From Melitaea cinxia (taxonomy: Eukaryota; Arthropoda; Insecta; Lepidoptera; Nymphalidae), in contig NC_059416.1 of the NCBI RefSeq assembly GCF_905220565.1, positions 10,478,001-10,542,000 of the forward strand: 64,000 bases of DNA. Direction: 5' to 3'. This document shows, one piece after another, positions 43,616 through 56,283 of this stretch. Within the stretch, counting starts at the first letter, position 1. The number at the start of each line of letters is the position of its first letter. The position numbers and the translations under genes are program-made. Below the pieces are notes generated by a model. It made no database searches and was not told the DNA's origin. It saw only the letters and a list, made by a program, of their open reading frames with translations.

Positions 43616-45224
43616 TCATGTCGAAAATTCTATCTTTTGTCAGAAAAATGAAATTGTATGTAAAAAAATTTGTTAGTGATGATTATGTTTTAAAGTGGAC
43701 GAAACTGAAGGTTTTATTTTAGATAGAGGATTTCGATAATCGAACGTTAACGTAATAGTTTTTATATATTTTCTGTATATATATTCTTCTGTATATATAT
43801 TCTATTGTATATATGTGTCTTATGTTATTATCTGTACCACAAAATAAGATGGGCGCCAAAACGAGGAGTGATCAAATTATTGTCGGAAGTGCTTCTAATT
43901 GATCCGCTAATTCTGTTTTGGATACAGAATACGTAATGGTCGACTAATTTATTTATTTATTTTTAATAAATGTACGTATCCATAAAACAAAATACATCAA
44001 CTAATACTCAATGGAGAATGAAACCTACAAAATTAGAGTAGAAAGTGAGATCTCTGCCAACTACGCCAAAAGGTCAAATGATTATCACCTTCATTATTTA
44101 TTTTACTTTTAAATAAATAATACAATGTCGTTTAGTATGGTACCTAGCCCTAATAATTTTATATGTAGGTAAGTATGGTATTTCCGTTTAGTCATCAGCA
44201 CCCGTCACACTTTGTTACCTGATCATAGTCATTATGTAAATTCATTACAATCACCATGTTTGCTGCTACTTAATTGTCTTTAAATTATCTTGAATATAAC
44301 GAGTTGTTTTAAATTTCCTTTTATACAAAACCTTGTCCTAATAATAACGAATACAAAAAAGGAACACGCGAGTCTCCGAAAGATGGCGAACAAAAACGTA
44401 ACGGGGTCTCTCGTTCAGTAGATTTGACTCCTCATATTCTTTTCATACCGATGGATTTATATAACTCCAATTAACTCCAAAAAAGATTTGTAATATTCAT
44501 CAGATATCGCTCAACACAACAGAGCCACATGGCAAGCACCAACCTTTCGAATAAAAAACATTTGAATGTTTAAAATAAAAAGAAGATTTCTATCACGAAC
44601 TAAGTTGTAAATATAACCTACCTTACCTTATTGTTAGATATGCAATCAATGTCTACAAATATAACTGCAACGAAACTATGTGGTAAGAGTAACATCGAGA
44701 AATTATAAAAGTAATCTAGCCAGTGCAAACAGTCCGACACAAACCTACTATTAACATTCTCAAGTCAACACCGAGTGCGATTTCACCATAGAATCGTGTC
44801 AATGTTTTATTTATACCCAATTACTGCGTGAATCCCATAGATGTACATCAGTTAGCAGTTTCTAACCTACTTTAAAATAAAAGGTTGTCGATTTCTTGTT
44901 ATCTTTCCTGTTGTTTATCTATTGTATTAACTCATATATTTCTTTTCTTATTTTTCTTATGTTTGAGTATACTTTAAACTTGCTAGCAAAGTAAATATGA
45001 TGTAGAGCGCTAAAAAAAAAGAGATACCTAGTCTTAAAAATTGTATCAATGTTGTAATCTCAACCGCACCGATTGTCCTTTGTGTCTTCTCCGTTCTACG
45101 TGATAATGGCGAAATATTTTGTACTGCTTGGCACTATTAAAAATAAGTTAGTAATCCGAATTAATAAACATATTTGAAACTTTGACAATAGATAACAACT
45201 TCTTAAAGACATTTTATAGCCTAT
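43616..45224. other. Mostly unannotated AT-rich sequence
   Basis: 44385-44470 carries a diverged piece of the AACGCCATCT family (AACGTAACGGGGTCTCTCGT). Otherwise nothing was recognised. Confidence 0.4.
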
Positions 45225-45415
45225 AAACGTTTGTAACACCAGGTGCATCACAAATGCGTTGCCGACCGTATCTCATACTCGCCTCAGGACCTTGGACTAT
45301 ATTATCTCACACAACACTATTTGTGAGCTGTAAGTATTATTGGACTATGATGTGCTGTATATGGTTAAGATTATTTCCTAGTCAAACTACTTAAAATCTG
45401 AGAAAGATATATTTA
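45225..45415 (-). mobile_element. TCGGCAAAC-family repeat, strongly diverged
   Basis: ACACCAGGTGCATCACAAAT and GCGTTGCCGACCGTATC survive from the central part. Confidence 0.5.
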
Positions 45416-45469
45416 CTACCACAATAAAAAAAAATATATATCACAACGCGAATTGGGATTGGATTTGCA

Positions 45470-45690
45470 AATCTATTCTAATATTATAAAGCTGAAGAGT
45501 TTGTTTGTTTGTTTGTTTGAACGCGCTAATCTCAGGAACTACTGGTCCGATTTGAAAAAATTATTTCAGTGTTCGTTAGATAGCACATTTATCGAGGAAG
45601 ACTATAGGCTATATATCATCACGCTAAAACTAATAGAAGCGGACTACCAATGAAGAATGTTTCAAAATCGGTGTTTTTTTTTATTATAAT
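45470..45690 (+). mobile_element. Helitron-type 5' part
   Basis: TCTAATATTATAAAGCTGAA, a (GTTT)n run and AACGCGCTAATCTCAGGAAC are typical of the 5' half of a common lepidopteran Helitron family. The CTAG end was not found. Confidence 0.55.
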
Positions 45691-46304
45691 AATTTTTTCA
45701 AAGTTTCATAAGCAAAATTATGTTTAAAGAATATGTACAACCGAGATTGGTCATTTAAATATCGTTCTAGTCTCCGTTTTATTTACTTTCGAATCTTTTA
45801 ATAACCTTGACACAATGTGTGCATTTTAATACATGTATAACATCGTCAAATGAGTATATATATATCGATCCCTCGTAACGGCCACGTCATAGTACGATGA
45901 GCACCGCTGGGCACCTGGCGTACCACAAACCAGCTGCTATGAAGGTCATTAACTAATTATATACACGAATTTGAAGAAAACGCCCAATTATTTGACAAAA
46001 ATGTTAGTCATGGCTGATTTATTTTTAACAGTTCTTATTTGATAATTTAAGAGTCGATTTTATAAAATTTAGATACAAATTCCACAAAGAACATTAGAAA
46101 TAGGAATATTATAGTAAAAACTGTCTTCCACAAAAACGGTGTATCACAAACGTAACTAAATAAAAAATACCTTTTTTATTGACGATAACAATTACGTACT
46201 ATTATTATACTTTTTCGTATGTTACATCTTATCTTTACCACGTAAAGAGTTATAATAATTTCAATAATTGTAATTAAATTAATTAATAATAAATAAAAAA
46301 ATAT
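45691..46304. other. No gene seen
   Basis: AT-rich, no element identified. Confidence 0.35.
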
Positions 46305-46524
46305 CTTATATACACACACGGTCGTCTGTTCCTATGGTGAGCAACAATGCTTGTGTTACAGGTAACAGCCGACTATTATAACTATTTTTTTTTTTTGATA
46401 AATATACATAGGAATAATACATTTATAAATATATAAATACAAATATTACAACCAGACTCAGGCGGGAATCGAACCTGCAACCCGTAGCACAGAAAGCAGC
46501 ACTACAAACTGCGCCACGGGCTAG
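46305..46524 (-). mobile_element. tRNA-derived SINE, second family
   Basis: Minus-strand head GTGGCGCAGTTTGTAGTGC and B box AGGTTCGATTCCCGCC, tail GTCGGCTGTTACCTGTAACA and GAACAGACGACCGTGTGTG. Sister of 40389-40625. Both promoter boxes are intact. Confidence 0.8.
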
Positions 46525-47239
46525 TCAAAATTAATTTTAATTTACTTCAAGAGTAAGCCAATATAAATGTTATGATATAATAATTTTTCTGTAAAATAAA
46601 TCGTATTCATTGGAAGAGCGAAGTCTCCGAACATAAATGTATAACATGCTTGAAAGAAGACTTCAAATACCTACTAGTTGTTACTAACTTGTTATGGTAA
46701 TTAATTTTTTTAATGAAAAAATTTATCACTTTAAAATTGAAATGATTTAAAATTTTCTATTTTCCAAACCCCGAGCTAATTAGTACGTACGTAACATTAT
46801 ACATAACTTTAAAAACAAACATAAACCCGTTTACCCTAACAGCCTAAACAGTAATCGTAGCCATTTTTACACGAAATTGCCAACAAACAATAATGATTAT
46901 GTACAGTTGATTCGTTGTACGAGATTTTAAACGCGGGGTTAATGTCGGCAATAACAGTTAACCGGTATCGTTTATCGTTATAGCTCGGAGCTTTGGTAAA
47001 ATTACCGTTTTCGTACGAACGTTACCGATAAATTTATTCCTTGGAAATATTTTAACGATATGTTTTGATCATGCGAAATTGCGAAAAAAAGGACGCGTTT
47101 GTAGTTGAATATTAAATTAATAAAGCGATTTGAATATCACTTTCAACATTTGGAAGGTATATCATACAGAAGTATGATAACCGAACCCGAACACATACTT
47201 TGACATTATAATTTAACAATATTTTACATTACAACAACT
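46525..47239. other. No gene seen
   Basis: AT-rich sequence with no element identified. Confidence 0.35.
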
Positions 47240-47465
47240 TAACACCATAAATAAAAAAAATGTTTCACACTCCACGGACCACAGTACTATTTTCCCATGT
47301 GTCTCCGAAACACCCAAAATATACAAACACAAAAGTCCAGACAACGACAAACATCTATATAGCCAATACAAATATTTGTCATGTATGGGGATCGAACCCG
47401 GGACTGAAAGCTCAACAGCCAGTGCTGTGTGACCTTTGCGCAAAGGCGTCATCAAACACTTATAC
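47240..47465 (-). mobile_element. SINE head and body, 3'-truncated
   Basis: The minus strand starts GCCTTTGCGCAAAGGTCACA, has the B box GGGTTCGATCCCC, then CATGACAAATATTTGTATTG, as in the body of 28484-28825. The tail is missing. Confidence 0.65.
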
Positions 47466-48544
47466 ATTTGTTTTAACAGATATGTCGACAGTCTTTATAA
47501 TGGAGCATCAGTTCATATTGAGAAAGTTGCGTGTATCATCAATCTTACAGATACTATCTGTTCTCTTTGTACAAGCAAACCCATTAAAGACATATTTCAT
47601 CTCTTGCTGATAAAACTATCTGGCGTATAACGGTATCCAGCAAATAAATATTTTTAATATATTTTCTCTTTTTACCATCGTATTTGTATATTTTGGATAT
47701 TGCTATTCGAAATCTGGAAATAAAATTTTTACATTTTCTTAGTTGAGGTTAAAAGGGACGCTGAGAGTCTGATTCAATTTCTGCTGATAAATCCTTTCAA
47801 GCAGACCCTCAGTAGAGAAAATCAAAAATTTTATTATTTAAGAGAAGAAATAGAGACAGAGGGTAGACAGATTTTTCTGATCTGTCGCCATCTACAAGCA
47901 CCGTATTTTTTAGTCTCCCCGTGATCATGGCGATTGAAACATTGCCGAAATACAGGATCTCAACTTAAAAAAAAGTGGTAAGCACCCAAAACAATATAAA
48001 TTAAAATATGAAAAGTAATCGTGTTCTGTTAAAACAATATATTATGCAAGTTTTAAAAGCGAAATTTGAAAAATCATTTCACAAATTAAAATTATCTACC
48101 GCCGATTATGAATGTAAGTTATATTAAGAGTCAGCAAGAATCTCAGTAGTTACTCTTAACTGTCATTTATGAAAAATTCATCTGTTTTCTCTTTGCAAGC
48201 ATAGGCTGTTAAGAAAATGAATTTCATTTGATTGGATAACAACTAATCATCAAATCTAGTTTAGTTCAAGGTATCGATAAAATTGATTATTATCACGTTT
48301 CATAGATAATCGTCGATTCGTTCCATTTAATGTTTTAATGGAATTCGTTATAATTCTGAGAATTTATATTTATTGGAAAATATTTACACGTAGGAAATGT
48401 GTCAGTTACTTTAACGAGATATTTTGCTAATTTATGTTCATTTTCAATGGGCCGCCGTTAAAGTTTATCTCGCAGATAAGTGAGTAATAGTTCACAGCGG
48501 GATGTAAAAGAAGCCTTTATTGGTTTTTTCACGAAACAGATTAC
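47466..48544. other. No gene seen
   Basis: AT-rich. A short open frame at 47436-47630 has no recognisable domain. Confidence 0.35.
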
Positions 48545-48835
48545 ATGACATATATTAAGGTAAGGCACAGCAAACAATATTCTTCTTAAAATTTGGAGCA
48601 GTCCGACTGGGGACAACAACCTCAATCAGATCACACCAGCACACATCAGATCACAGCTAAATAATAATGCTCTCAAGTAGTATTGGGTTCTTGTTGTGGT
48701 TAAGGTAACCAGAACTCTTTTGGGTGGTAATGTCGACAACGCGCTTGTAATGCTCCTGGAATTGCAGATGTCCATAGGCTTATGGTATTTGCTAACCTTC
48801 AAACGTACCGTACGCTCGTTTGAATTCTTTGTATA
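48545..48835 (+). mobile_element. TCGGCAAAC-family repeat, sense on plus
   Basis: AAGGTAAGGCACAGCAAACA, GAGCAGTCCGACTGGGGAC and ACGTACCGTACGCTCGTTTG, ending near an A run at 48836. Confidence 0.65.
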
Positions 48836-48929
48836 AAAAAACTGCGTAACTACTTTTTAAATAAACAAATTGGCCACTTTTGTAGTAGATATAAAAAAAT
48901 GTTACCGAATATTATATGTGCATTTTTTT

Positions 48930-49620
48930 TTAATATATAGATTAGCGCTTGACTGCGATCTCACCTGAAGGCAAGTGAAGATGCAGCCTAAGGTGGTGCG
49001 CGCTTGCCTAGAAGATGCCTATTCACTGTTGATTTAAAGATACCCAAGTTATAGTTCGTTGGAAAAACGGAAGCCGGAAGGGCATTCCAAATTTTTGCGG
49101 TGCGTATTAGGAACGAGGAAGCAAATCGTTTAGTGCGAGATCGTGGGATTTCAACCACATAGCGGTGCAGATTCATGCGATGCCCTGCGGTTCGGTGGTA
49201 GAAAGGTGATGGTGGAACCAAATTGTATAGTTCTAGAGCACACTCTCCGAAATATAATCTGTAAAATACCGACAAACAGGCAACCTTGCGCCGATGTTCG
49301 AGGCTTTGAAGTCTAGAGCGAACCAGCGATTTGTCACCGATGAGTCTTCTGGCGCGTCGAACCACAGAATCCAAAGCAGCGAGCTGGTACTTGGCAGAGC
49401 CATCCCATAAGTGGCTGCAGTACTCCTTACACGATCGAACTTGTGCTTTGTAGAGAGTAAGAAGCTGTTCCGGTGTGAAGTACTGCCTGACTTTATTGAG
49501 GATACCAAGTTTCCTACCAACAATTTTTGCCTTGGATTCTATGCATTGTCCGAAGTGTATATTAGTTTGTTTGTCAAATATTTCAAACACATCTATAAAT
49601 ATAAAAAATCCGTCACACAA
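48930..49620 (-). pseudogene. Jockey/CR1-group LINE C-terminal fragment with 3' UTR
   Basis: The minus strand encodes about 205 residues: TNIHFGQCIESKAKIVGRKL, LNKVRQYFTPEQLLTLYKAQ, YCSHLWDGSAKYQLAALD, VFYRLYFGECALELYNLVPP, RTKRFASSFLIRTAKIWNAL and PASVFPTNYNLGIFKSTVN. This is the end of a LINE ORF2 after the RT catalytic domain. The 3' untranslated region (48930-48990) matches 6566-6700. The 5' end is truncated and no enzyme can be made. Confidence 0.85.
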
Positions 49621-49803
49621 TTCAATTATTAAAACATCACAAAAGTCAATGTCATTTAAATTAACATATTTATGCCTTATTCAACATTTCGACAATATTA
49701 TACATATTTACATAATAAATACTAGGAAAAGCATTGGTATAGATTTTTAGAATAGACGAATAACATTGATTGCTACTGAAGGTAAAACTTATTGCATTAT
49801 TAA

Positions 49804-49939
49804 CGCCGAGTTGCACGAAACAAAATTAAAATTTAAGTAGAGATTAAACTAATTTAATCACAAGAATTTCATACAATTCTTGCGATTAAATTAGTTTAAT
49901 CACTACTTAAATTTTAATTTCTTTTCGTGCAACTCGGCG
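49804..49939. mobile_element. Tourist-like hairpin MITE (136 bp)
   Basis: Nearly the whole element is a palindrome. CGCCGAGTTGCACGAAA at the left pairs with its inverse at the right, and the arms meet around TCATAC. TAA lies on both sides (49801-49803 and 49940-49942), the 3-bp duplication of PIF/Harbinger elements. Confidence 0.85.
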
Positions 49940-50114
49940 TAAGACTTTTTGATTTAAAAAAAAATACACAAAATTTTCATCTGTCATTCTTTACATGAAA
50001 TTCTTGAAATCGATCTTGTAACGGACATTTCATTAGAACTTGTTTTTAGCGATATCATTTAGATGATTTTGGCACTAACGAAAACTGACACATAATAAGT
50101 AGTTTATATATTAT

Positions 50115-50225
50115 ACACTCTCACTCACGTACACACACACAAAAACGCATGTACGCACTTACGCACTCACGACCGCTTGCACGTACGCACTTACGCACTC
50201 GCAGATGCTTGCACGCACGCACGTG
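50115..50225. repeat. Imperfect ACGCACTTACGCACTC minisatellite
   Basis: TGTACGCACTTACGCACTCA and CGTACGCACTTACGCACTCG are two diverged copies, followed by CTTGCACGCACGCACG. Confidence 0.7.
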
Positions 50226-52602
50226 GAGTTAATATACACTTAAAAACTTAATTACTTTTTACTACTTTAGGTCTTGGTTGTAATACACTTCAATGTAATA
50301 CCTGACTGTATTTTTATTGAAGTATCACATTACATAATTTATATTAAGGATTTCTGTAATTAAAAATAATTAATATCTTCCACATAATAATAAGGTTTAT
50401 TCTAAAAAGAGAGACTTCGATATTTTACTTTTACATAACATAGAAACGTTCTTTTTACTCTTCTAATGTATTTTACCCAAAGCTTTCTGGAAAAGATCGC
50501 TGTTTAGCGATAAGACCGCCTTTTCATTTTCCTAATAGATGAGGTATATAGTTTGTTATTATTTCTATTCTTCTTTTTTTTTAGTACAAAAATGAATGTT
50601 TGTGTAAGATTTTAAATTAACATGGTTATTTGTATTAAAAAAAATAATTCTAACACGTGGGAAAGGGGGTAGTCCGGTATGGACACTTCTAATGCCGTCA
50701 AGATCTACCCGCAAACTTCAGTCTCGTCAACAAGACATTCATATTCATTCACACAGATAGTGTCGAAATGTCGAGCTCCGCAAAATGAAAATAAAAAACA
50801 TGGTAAATATCCCGTTTTGGAATAATTTTAGTAAGTAATTAATATTTGTATTTTTACAAAAATAAACCTATTACGTTTTCACTCTTAACTGCGCTTAAAC
50901 CCAACAGTGTGTAAATATCCTAGAGCTGGGCAAGGGATATAGGAAGGATTGGAGCTCAGCACCTACCTATACATTGCCCAAAATATGTTGGCAGAAAATG
51001 TCCATAACATAATCAAGGAAAGACATGTTGTTTTAAAACTAACTTATCTACAAGTAAGGTCTTGTTATATAGAAAGTTAATGTATATTGTGTAACAACAC
51101 ATTATTAACATAAAAATACATTTAAAGAAATTATATTATGATAAATTGTAATAAACTTTAATAATTACAATTATTAAAATGACCATTTAACTGCTAAATT
51201 ATAATATTTTATTTGCCTAAAGGTTATGTTAGCATGTGACTTTGTCTGTGATTTTGATTAATATATAGTTTCCAAGAATTTAGATGATGGTTTAATGGAT
51301 TTCAGATGTGCTAATAGAGCACGGTAGATTTCACCAATGTCACGTAGAGTGGAGAATACACGGAGGAGACTGATCGATGCCGTTTAATTTTACTTTTATC
51401 GAGAATTTAGATTGTTTAGATATCAAAAATGACGTTTGACAATAAAAATATATCTAAATGTATGAGTTTATGACTTCTGAGCACAGACATCAAATAACAA
51501 ACAGACAAATTAACTTTCACTCTCACAATAGTACGTATTTAATAAATATTATTAAATATATGATAATATTTTAGAACAATACACTTAAAAATAGGCATTA
51601 ATTGTAACTATATTAATTTACATTTATAATTTAAATCATTACACCAGAATGTCGTAAACAAAATAAAAATTTCAAATGAAAATAGAAATTATTCTAATTC
51701 TTCTCAGAATATTTAAATAAATACGCATAGAATCGTCGATTTTTCGTCACGGAATGAAATTATATAAATTGCGGTTGAAATTTATCCGCTTTCGTAATAA
51801 ATGATCATTAGAATCCATCGAAAATAAATAGAAAACGATTTTCACCGTTTTCACTTATTATCTCTGATCGGTCATTACGTGGAGGTCAAAGAACAATGAG
51901 ATGAAGAGTAATGGAGAGAAATTGTTTCTAAAATTATTTTTATTTATTTTTTTATTGTATATATTTTACTTATTTTTTACTGTAGCAATTTTCTCGCTCC
52001 TAATTTATTGATTTAAATTATAATCTGTTGTTAATTGTCGTGTTGTTTTTTCTTTAAATTGTATGACGTGCAAATAGGTTTATATTATAAAGTATTTTTA
52101 CTATTCTATTTTATTAACCCAAACTCGCCTTCTATGAGAACTACAAAACGTAATTTGTAATCAAAATCAAAAAATACCTCATTTAAAAAAACTCTTAAAA
52201 TAATTATTTTACGAATAAAAATTATATTTATCTTAATTAATTTTAGTTAAAAGTGAAAATACCACCGATTCGGAATTTAGATTCTGCAGAGAAGAATCGG
52301 CAAGAATCTTCGGCAGTTACTCTATTAAAAAAAAACCTACATTATAAAAAAAATATATAACTATATCATTTTCAATGCCGGAAACATTATCGTATCTGTA
52401 ATATTATGCATACTTTACTTCTATAGAGTATATCCGTAACCCTCATCCGTGGTATGACACTACTCGACCATGACGACATAGGTATATATTTAGAAATGTA
52501 TACTAATACAAGCAGGATTATGTTGTTATTATTATTCGTGTGTTAGCACTAAATTATAAATCGCAATAACACATTAAATCATAACATAGTATAAAACAAA
52601 AT
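50226..52602. other. Long AT-rich stretch, no gene seen
   Basis: No coding frame or transposon boundary was recognised over about 2.4 kb. TACCACCGATTCGGAATTTA near 52261 resembles 23967. Confidence 0.45.
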
Positions 52603-52794
52603 CGCTTCCCGCTGTCTGTATGCTTAGATCTTTGAAACTACACAACGGATTTTGATGCGGTTTTCTTTAGTAAATAGAGTGACTCTAGGGAAAGGTTTAT
52701 AATATGTATAATACACGCATAATAACTATATTGTTCCTCTACTAAGAGGAACACTGAGTTTTTGCACCCGTGCGAAGCCGGGGCGGGTCGCTAG
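52603..52794 (+). mobile_element. Helitron-type element, 3' part
   Basis: It ends CCCGTGCGAAGCCGGGGCGG followed by GTCGCTAG|T (CTAG at 52791-52794), the textbook lepidopteran Helitron terminus. ACAACGGATTTTGATGCGGT is the shared body block. Confidence 0.8.
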
Positions 52795-53269
52795 TGATAA
52801 ATATATTTAAAACACTTTCAAACAGCGGACGATTAAACTAGTTCGAAACGTTTGGTAAGTGTGTCAAACTCTTTTCACGGTTATTATGTACCAGTTATAG
52901 TTTATCCATAGTGTTAATACTTTCTCGATATATTGTATATACGTACACACACATAGATATATATTCCTTAATTCAACAAATTGAAAATAAAACGTTATGC
53001 GACTACATCGACAAAACGGCCCCTTGTGGGCGCTACAGTACTAAAGGGGGTAAAGGACCTAGGGGCGGTAAGAGACCTAGAAAAAAATGGTGGCATTGTG
53101 TAGAGGCTTGGGGGCGATTTTTCATTTAATCTATAAAGACTCTCGACTACAACTTGTGAACATTAACTAATATTCATTAAAAGATTGCTCAAAGGGGCCA
53201 CTAGAAAATAATTCACACTATATATTAATAATCTTAGTGGGCAGGAGACAAAATAAGTTTGGGAACCCT
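52795..53269. other. No gene seen
   Basis: GAGGGCGTA-like and GGGG-rich pieces occur near 53030-53100 but no family was recognised. Confidence 0.3.
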
Positions 53270-53440
53270 TGCCGTCATCTATATAGACGCCTGCAACGCA
53301 GGAGCATGATAAGGACCTACCCCCATCCCCAGGCCCTCTCTATGGACTCTGGTCACCTTACTTACTGCAGAAACCCAAGACTACTTGAGAGGAGTATTAT
53401 TTAGATATTTGCTTCATACTGTGGTTTCTCAAGATTTTCA
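53270..53440 (-). mobile_element. TCGGCAAAC-family repeat, diverged
   Basis: ATAGACGCCTGCAACGCAGG and GGACTCTGGTCACCTTACTT are remnants of the central part. Confidence 0.5.
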
Positions 53441-54077
53441 ATACAAGCGCTTTGTTATTAGTTACGAGTCGCGGTATTTACTCGCGAAATCCCTATAATA
53501 GTCGATATAAAAAGTTGCCTAGGTATGTTATTAGTTAATACAATTTCAACCTACTAATAGTAGGTACTATTTTGAAAATTGGCATTAACTACTATAACTC
53601 GCCCATTGATAACGTGGATTCCGCTATATTTTTAGATATGACTTTGGATAAATATTGTAACTGCAAAGAACATATCCTTAAATTGTAAAAAGTACTATAA
53701 TAATTGCTTAGAAGGTTGATAGGTAACTGAATATTTAGAATAACTACAGGCTACTTTCTGTTTCGACATTCCCATGACTCCACGACTCACGTCACCCAGG
53801 CTCGGGACGGAAATTGACCAAATAAACAAACAGGAAAAGAAAGTAGGACCACTGCAAACTACGCAACAAGATATTCAAAATACCACATACATCAATACAA
53901 ACTCTATAATACTAAGACAATTTCCATGACAATTCCCAACCACCCAGTAGTGTAGTGTAGTAGTTAAGTCACCCTGTCTCTTTCGCCATCAAATTGTATA
54001 TCAATACAACACAAACGAATTTGTAAAGTCAGCACAGGGTAGCACAGTGTAACTTTTGTTGAAATAATAAATAAATG

Positions 54078-54320
54078 AAAAAAGACGAGTGTGCTTTAGA
54101 CCACACGACTGAAGTAAAACTTTTTTAGCTCAGTACACACGCTGCAGTAATATAGGAAACGTAACTGTCTCTCTTTCTATCTTCACTAACTTATATGTCC
54201 CTCAACTTCCGTTCGCCTCGTCCAGTCACACTTTTCGTGTCGTTCTCGTCACGCATTCACCAGCTTACTACTACCTTACTACCAAGTCAAGCGCGCGTAA
54301 AGAAGTTTTACTTCAAAAAA
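54078..54320. mobile_element. MITE with TGAAGTAAAACTT ends
   Basis: Sister copy of 34105-34345: GAGTGTGCTTTAGACCACAC at the left and GAAGTTTTACTTCA at 54303-54316 at the right. Confidence 0.7.
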
Positions 54321-54664
54321 ATTTATACGTATTACTCAAATCACAAGTACCCCATAGTTAAAAGTAATGATTTATAAAGTTATGTAAGTAATCCAAGTAT
54401 ATCCGTAACAAACGAGAGAATGAATTTCCACTGGCTCCGAACAATGGACGGCGAACAAAGGCCGCGTTGTAATGTGACCGCTGTTATGAAATCGAAGGAG
54501 GCTACTGGATGCGACAATACGTATTTGCGAGAAGTATTGAAATTCAAACTGCTGACAGTTTTACGAAAATGATTTAGATAGTCTATTTCATTGATATAAC
54601 GATTGCAGAAGTTTAAAAAAAATACTTTGTAATGTTAATTTGACTTTTTTTTTCAAATTGATTT

Positions 54665-54729
54665 TAACTTGGGGAGGCCTATGTCCAGGAGTAGACTGAA
54701 ATTGGCTGAACTGACTAACTGACTGACTT
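54665..54729 (+). mobile_element. RTE LINE 3' terminal fragment
   Basis: CTTGGGGAGGCCTATGTCCA and GGCTGAACTGACTAACTGAC, i.e. the last codons of ORF2 and the CTGA-repeat tail. Confidence 0.65.
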
Positions 54730-54969
54730 CTGTCAATTTCACTGGTCCTTGATAAAGTCTTAAATAGATATGGAGGGTTTCTGGCATATAAATGCTTTTG
54801 TTATGTTTTCTGTTTCACCAAAAACATTTATTTTTATCTTTCAGATATTCTATTTGCAATTTGTGGAATTTGTAAAGTAGGTATTAGTTGTTGTTATGCT
54901 AACAAAGCATTTTCATTTAGATAAACTTTTACTGATTATATTTAAAGTAATGCTAATAACAACGTGCGT

Positions 54970-55110
54970 GTTGCATGACGAAGCGTTAGCGCAGAGGTCA
55001 TAGCAACTGACTGATGAGCGTATCATTAACGAGTGACTTTGTGCTTGTGTGTTGTGTGTGTTTCCGGACCCTCGGCACGGGATTCTATCCTACTGGGGGA
55101 AGTTGGGTGT
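54970..55110 (+). mobile_element. Possible SINE head
   Basis: AAGCGTTAGCGCAGAGGTCA looks like an A box, and GGCACGGGATTCTATCCTAC like a degraded B box, with spacing typical of tRNA-derived SINEs. Confidence 0.4.
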
Positions 55111-55127
55111 GAGGCGTACATTTATTT

Positions 55128-55335
55128 CACTTCAAAAAAGGAGGGGATGAGTTCTAAATTCGACTTTTTTTTTATGAGCTACCTCATAACTTTTTACTGG
55201 GTGTATTTGGTTATGATAATTCTTTTTTTAATCGAAAGCAGATGCTTGTCACGTTTAAATTTGATCGAGATGTGAAAAGTAATTTTTGAGTTATCTCTAA
55301 CAATGCGTATTTATTTGATAATTTTTTTTTCATCT
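55128..55335 (+). repeat. ~600-bp repeat, 5' fragment
   Basis: CTTCAAAAAAGGAGGGGATG and AACTTTTTACTGGGTGTATT match the opening of the family. It is truncated where the next element begins. Confidence 0.55.
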
Positions 55336-55401
55336 TTTTTTTCTGTATCACTAGGTCGGCAAACAAGCGTACGGCTCACCTGATGGTAAGAGATTGCCTT
55401 A

Positions 55402-56064
55402 AGGTGAAAATACACGGTTCAACCAAATTGAATCACTTTGGTTGAATGGAGCAGAAATGAAAGGAATGCTGTTTACACGGTATCTGGAAAATGAACTGTT
55501 CAACACATATTCTTCGAAAGATGTCGTCGAATGAGGTCGCACGTTTAGGAGTTGCAATAATATGTGATCATTTAATAAAAGAATTATCGAAAAAGAAGCT
55601 AAGGAAACGCCGTCGTTGGTGGGTGCGATCATGGGTGTTAAGAAGGCAAGCCTTAAGAGCCTAGCCTAAAGCCTAGGAGCGTCAAACCGTCTATTGAGAG
55701 AATTGGCAGAAGAGGATCCAGATGCATACCTCAATCATCTTTGCATGAATGAAGCAAAATTTGATGAACTTCTTACAATGGTTACACCGTTAATTCAGAA
55801 AGAAAATACTATGATGAGGAATGCTTTGCCCGCAAGAATGAAATTGCAAATCGTGTTCAATTCTTGTGTTTACACATTCATTTCTCATTCATCCGCGTTG
55901 AAGATTGAACGCTAAAAGTGAAAATATTGCGCATGTTCAATTCTTTCAACGCCGTAGAACGACAACATTCAATGACATTGAATGATTCACTTATAAGTTT
56001 ACATGGATCAATTTGGTTGCTTCATCCAAATTGAAAGACAAAAGTGAACCGTGTAATTTCACCC
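55402..56064 (+). mobile_element. PIF/Harbinger deletion derivative (663 bp)
   Basis: The ends AGGTGAAAATACACGGTTCA and the inverse of GGGTGAAATTACACGGTTCA differ at two of 20 positions and are flanked by TTA on both sides (55399-55401 and 56065-56067). This is the PIF/Harbinger target site. The target was a TCGGCAAAC repeat. The element keeps only the start of its transposase gene. Confidence 0.9.
55521..55915 (+). pseudogene. Harbinger transposase N-terminal remnant
   Basis: The frame from ATG 55521 reads MSSNEVARLGVAIICDHLIK, then KKKLRKRRRWWVRSWVLRRQ, and stops at 55664. In another frame from about 55682 it continues NRLLRELAEEDPDAYLNHL, MNEAKFDELLTMVTPLIQK and NALPARMKLQIV before running into the right end. 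RRRWWVRxWxxRR followed by L.EL..EDP..Y.N.L is the N-terminal signature of Harbinger transposases. The DDE catalytic domain is deleted. Confidence 0.85.
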
Positions 56065-56283
56065 TTAGCTTAGCCTGCAACACCAGAAGCATCGCAAGCG
56101 CGTTGCCGACCCAATCCCCAATCCCCAGGAGCTCGGTCACCTTACTCACCAACAGGAACACAATACTGCTTGAAAACAGTATTATTTAGCTGTGATCTTC
56201 TGTAAGATCGAGGTACTACTACTACCCCAGTCGGACTGCTCCATATTTTGGCAGGAAATTCCTGCTGTGCCCTACCTCAGTTA

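Larger units (their letters stand above)
55340..56283 (-). mobile_element. TCGGCAAAC-family repeat interrupted by a PIF/Harbinger element
   Basis: The left part (ATCACTAGGTCGGCAAACAA, to 55401) and right part (from 56068, CAACACCAGAAGCATCGC onward) form one continuous copy once the insert and one TTA are removed. Confidence 0.85.

Noticed and set aside
55521..55915. Domesticated Harbinger-derived gene
   Set aside because: The frame is broken, the catalytic domain is missing, and the terminal repeats with TTA duplication show a recent non-autonomous insertion.
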